The translations under genes were made by a program, and so were the position numbers. A DNA stretch of 7,018 nucleotides. Origin: an uncultured Rhodopirellula sp. Lineage in GTDB: Bacteria; Planctomycetota; Planctomycetia; Pirellulales; Pirellulaceae. This document shows, piece after piece, positions 6,578 to 7,018 of the stretch. Where the stretch lies: assembly GCA_913061385.1 (NCBI GenBank), contig CAJXTM010000187.1, positions 1 to 7,018 of the forward strand. The letters run 5' to 3'. Numbering within the stretch: the first letter of the stretch is position 1; each line of letters begins with the position of its first letter. Under the pieces are notes generated by a model. That model did not search any database. It saw only the letters and a program-made list of their open reading frames with translations, and had not been told where the DNA came from.

Positions 6578-6971
6578 GTCAAGATCACGACCCTCAATCG
6601 CACCGCAGTCAGCGTCGACGTTTTTTGAATCTTGGACTGGCAACGATCACAAGTGGTGTTCTTGCTATCGGTACTAAGAGGCTCCAATCGGCTCAAGTAG
6701 AGGTTCTTTCGCCAGGCGAGAAAAAGGCGACAACTGGTGGTGCGGCAGTTGACCAGTCAGTTCCAAAAATTGACATGGAAAAATGGCGAAAACTGAAATC
6801 TGAGCCTTATGAGTTCGGCACCTTTGGCGAGATGCCAGGTGTTTGCAATCTTCCCGGGCCGCTGGCCAAAAGAAACTGGCCAGATCGCGAAAAGTACAAA
6901 GGGGCGGTGAAAATCCCCGGGATGTGCCAACTGTGCAGCACTGTTTGTGGCATGATTGGCTACGTCAAAGA
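6574..6971 (+). CDS. Molybdopterin oxidoreductase catalytic subunit, N-terminal fragment
   Basis: Only 132 complete codons are genomic; the fragment ends at 6971 in mid-codon (GA-) where the adapter begins. A Tat signal is present: S-x-RR-x-FL pattern at 12-18 (SQRRRFL), then a hydrophobic stretch about 19-32. After a polar linker, residues 118-125 (CQLCSTVC) give the C-x2-C-x3-C of the N-terminal [4Fe-4S] motif of DMSO reductase-family enzymes; the fourth Cys and the Mo-binding domains are lost. The first Cys sits late (118), leaving roughly 85 residues between signal and cluster, including a segment EPYEFGTFGEMPGVCNLPGP that I do not recognise. Position directly after, and overlapping, the Fe-S subunit gene supports a two-subunit periplasmic complex, perhaps with a membrane anchor further downstream. 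Polysulfide, thiosulfate, tetrathionate or other substrates are all open. Residues encoded after 6971 are adapter. Confidence 0.85.
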
Positions 6972-7018
6972 CTGTCTCTTATACACATCTGACGCTGCCG
7001 ACGACTCCTTACGTGTAG
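6972..7018 (-). other. Nextera i5 adapter, reverse complement (library artefact)
   Basis: This is the exact reverse complement of positions 2-48: mosaic end at 6972-6990 (CTGTCTCTTATACACATCT), primer arm at 6991-7004, index complement CTCCTTAC at 7005-7012 and the P5 remnant at 7013-7018. The window therefore has a perfect 47-bp inverted terminal repeat that is wholly synthetic. The same index arm at both ends suggests a single-adapter amplification such as a synthetic long-read workflow (inference). Position 6971 is the last genomic base. The reading frame of the last gene happens to stay open through the adapter, which would add false residues to that protein. Confidence 0.98.

Noticed and set aside
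30..6990. Tn5-type composite transposon bounded by 19-bp mosaic ends
   Set aside because: The mosaic ends are flanked outside by Illumina primer arm and index, there is no transposase, and the cargo is housekeeping metabolism.

Overview
This window is not a clean genomic slice. It is a tagmented and amplified DNA fragment that still carries Illumina Nextera adapter sequence at both ends (1-48 and, as reverse complement, 6972-7018). Only positions 49-6971 are biological, and the genes touching either edge are cut by library construction.

The insert is bacterial, with dense gene packing, short intergenic gaps, ATGA stop/start overlaps, Shine-Dalgarno-like sites and two Tat signal peptides. The set comprises an HTTM membrane protein, cofactor-independent phosphoglycerate mutase, a Bacillus-like short glucose-6-phosphate isomerase, an orphan-looking trpA and a Tat-exported Fe-S/molybdopterin pair. 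This fits an environmental Gram-negative-type bacterium. A planctomycete-like source is my best guess, but nothing in the sequence proves it.

Layout: (1) 50-100, tail of an unidentified gene overlapping the next start. (2) 97-1101, HTTM-domain membrane protein (+). (3) 1102-1374, convergent gap with two hairpins and no gene. (4) 1375-2979, gpmI (-), starting at TTG. (5) 2980-3231, divergent control region with small palindromes. (6) 3232-4650, pgi (+). (7) 4651-4907, gap with a good hairpin, a doubtful 23-codon ORF and a possible -10 box. (8) 4908-5723, trpA (+). (9) 5765-6577, Tat-exported four-cluster ferredoxin-like electron-transfer subunit (+). (10) 6574-6971, N-terminal 132 residues of its molybdopterin oxidoreductase partner (+), cut by the adapter.

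How the genes work together: gpmI and pgi are divergent and both serve central sugar metabolism (3PG/2PG and G6P/F6P interconversion). trpA makes indole for tryptophan synthase, but trpB is not adjacent. The last two genes form a translationally coupled pair encoding a periplasmic redox enzyme of the DMSO reductase superfamily. Its substrate cannot be told because the catalytic subunit is truncated. The most interesting biological detail is a His at a canonical Cys ligand position in the third Fe-S motif of the electron-transfer subunit. I see no wholly new system. The strongest unexpected signal is the artificial pair of ends.
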